Assembly: GCA_028274465.1 (NCBI GenBank)
Contig: CM051456.1
Span: forward strand, 94,226,753-94,290,752
DNA from: Plantago ovata
Taxonomy: Eukaryota > Streptophyta > Magnoliopsida > Lamiales > Plantaginaceae
Direction of reading: 5' to 3'
DNA: 64,000 bases
Shown: piece by piece, positions 63,156 through 64,000 of the stretch
Layout: every line of letters starts with the position of its first letter
Position numbering within the stretch: the stretch's first letter is position 1
The notes under the pieces: model-generated
The model's input: the letters and a program-made list of their open reading frames with translations, nothing else
Told to the model about the DNA's origin: nothing
The model's database searches: none
Program-made: the position numbers and the translations under genes

Positions 63156-64000
63156 TTCCGTTCAATTCAACACTACGAAGATAGAGGGTTTAGATAGATC
63201 AAAGAAATAAAGCAATAACTCAAAGTCTGATTCGCATTACCGCCATCATGCATAATTAAGAACCCTTCGCTAAGAAATCACATACTATCACCAACGATAG
63301 ATTTAGCTACTCATAGATGTCATGCAATCAACAGAAATCATAGCAAGATTGAATGAAAACATGTTGAAAGATATATAAATATAAATAGAAAAATCTGAGA
63401 TACAATGTTACCGAAGGTTGTCAATCTCCGAAAAATCACGATCTCACAAGCTCCAAACTGATAAGAAAAATTGTCTCCTATGCTAAGAATTACCAGAACA
63501 GGCTCTGGAGAATTCCTACCTAAAACTAATGAGAAAGTTATGAAAAAAGGTCTGAGAAAGTATGAAAAAACATAGAGAAACAGCAACTATATATAGGAGT
63601 TCGGCACGCGTGGGGCGAGTCGCCCCACACACCGGGCGAACCGCCTGGTGTGGGGCGAACCGCCCCACATCCCGGGCGAATCGCCCGGGAGTTCCAGTCG
63701 GCGAGAGACGCGTTTTTGGATTTCTTTTCCTTTTCGGACTCGGTTTTTGCCTTCTAGTGACCTTTAAGCCTTCAAACTCGACCCCTACACATTAAATCCC
63801 ATCCGGATCTTCTAGATAACCCAAAAATATCCTCGGAACACCGATTCTTCGTTCTCTTCAATATAATTGCTCGGAAAACCACGTTTTTCACCTAAAACCT
63901 GTAAAATGCAAACTAAAGGGAAATGTGACACTATTCTAATAAAATGCACTATAATATAGCTAAATTAACATAGAGGATAGCAAAATAGGTGAAAAAAGAC

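Larger units (their letters stand above)
56587..64000 (-). mobile_element. Athila-3: short Athila derivative with different gag-like ORF
   Basis: Oriented leftwards: 5' LTR (60917 to beyond 64000, split by a solo LTR), primer site, gag-like ORF, palindrome array, noncoding region, 3' LTR 56587-57788. The body is only 3.1 kb and lacks protease, pol and ORF3. Its LTRs, primer site and 3' noncoding region are clearly related to Athila-1 and -2, but its gag-like protein is not close to theirs. The two LTRs differ by roughly 3% by eye, so it is of an age similar to Athila-1. The ORF looks unbroken. Confidence 0.85.
60917..64000 (-). repeat. Athila-3 5' LTR, interrupted by solo LTR, end outside window
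   Basis: The LTR parts are 60917-61234 and 63156-64000; the last 40-50 bp lie beyond the window. The palindrome array is at 63612-63692 and the TATA box at 63587-63596. Confidence 0.9.

Noticed and set aside
1-64000. Host genes, rRNA, tRNA or microRNA genes
   Set aside because: Every coding-like region could be assigned to a retroelement or to the unidentified fragment at 38273-41077; nothing else had gene-like support.

Overview
The window is transposon-dense plant heterochromatin with no host gene that I can find. Almost every base belongs to an LTR retrotransposon or its noncoding parts. Families seen are Athila-type Ty3/Gypsy elements (tRNA-Asp primer sites), Sirevirus/SIRE-type Ty1/Copia elements with an env-like gene, and Angela/Tork-type Ty1/Copia elements. 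This mix and the nesting point to gene-poor DNA of a flowering plant, probably a eudicot; I cannot name the species. Two 100-N gaps (28866-28965, 47231-47330) divide the sequence into three contigs, here A (1-28865), B (28966-47230) and C (47331-64000).

Left part, 1-19607. Athila-1 (+, 1-10442) carries gag, protease and a third ORF (ORF3) but no reverse transcriptase, RNase H or integrase. A solo Angela-type LTR (2011-4013) sits inside its gag. Athila-1 itself interrupts an Angela-type LTR (10443-12214), which interrupts the 3' LTR of Athila-2 (-, 12215-19607), which interrupts the leader of a Sirevirus (SIR-A). Five insertion levels can be read from the junctions.

Middle part, 19608-56524. 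SIR-A (+, 19608-28865) has gag, pol and the start of an env-like gene. Contig B holds the 3' end and 3' LTR of a Sirevirus (28966-32364), an older Sirevirus 3' part in the other direction (SIR-B, 32365-38272), an unidentified 5' element fragment with a promoter, a leader intron and an acidic ORF (38273-41077), and an Angela-type element (-, 41078-47230). Contig C begins with SIR-C (-, 47331-56524).

Right part, 56525-64000. A 62-bp Sirevirus LTR scrap is followed by Athila-3 (-, 56587 to beyond the window), a short derivative with near-typical Athila LTRs and flanks but a very different gag-like ORF. A second solo Angela-type LTR (61235-63155) lies in its 5' LTR.

Main observations. (1) A perfect 5-bp target duplication (CTTGT) and near-identical LTRs at 32364/32365 and 56524/56525 make sense only if contig B is reversed, so either the scaffold or the chromosome is inverted between the gaps. 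(2) The extra genes of both superfamilies look like self-contained transcription units: Athila ORF3 has an upstream palindrome array and a conserved leader intron; the Sirevirus env-like gene has its own TATA box, an upstream hairpin array and three short intron-like segments. (3) Conserved cis-structures (GGGCGAATCGCCC palindromes beside the LTR TATA box, hairpin plus purine-tract modules before the 3' LTR, TTGCTGA saturation of the Sireviruses) recur in independent copies.
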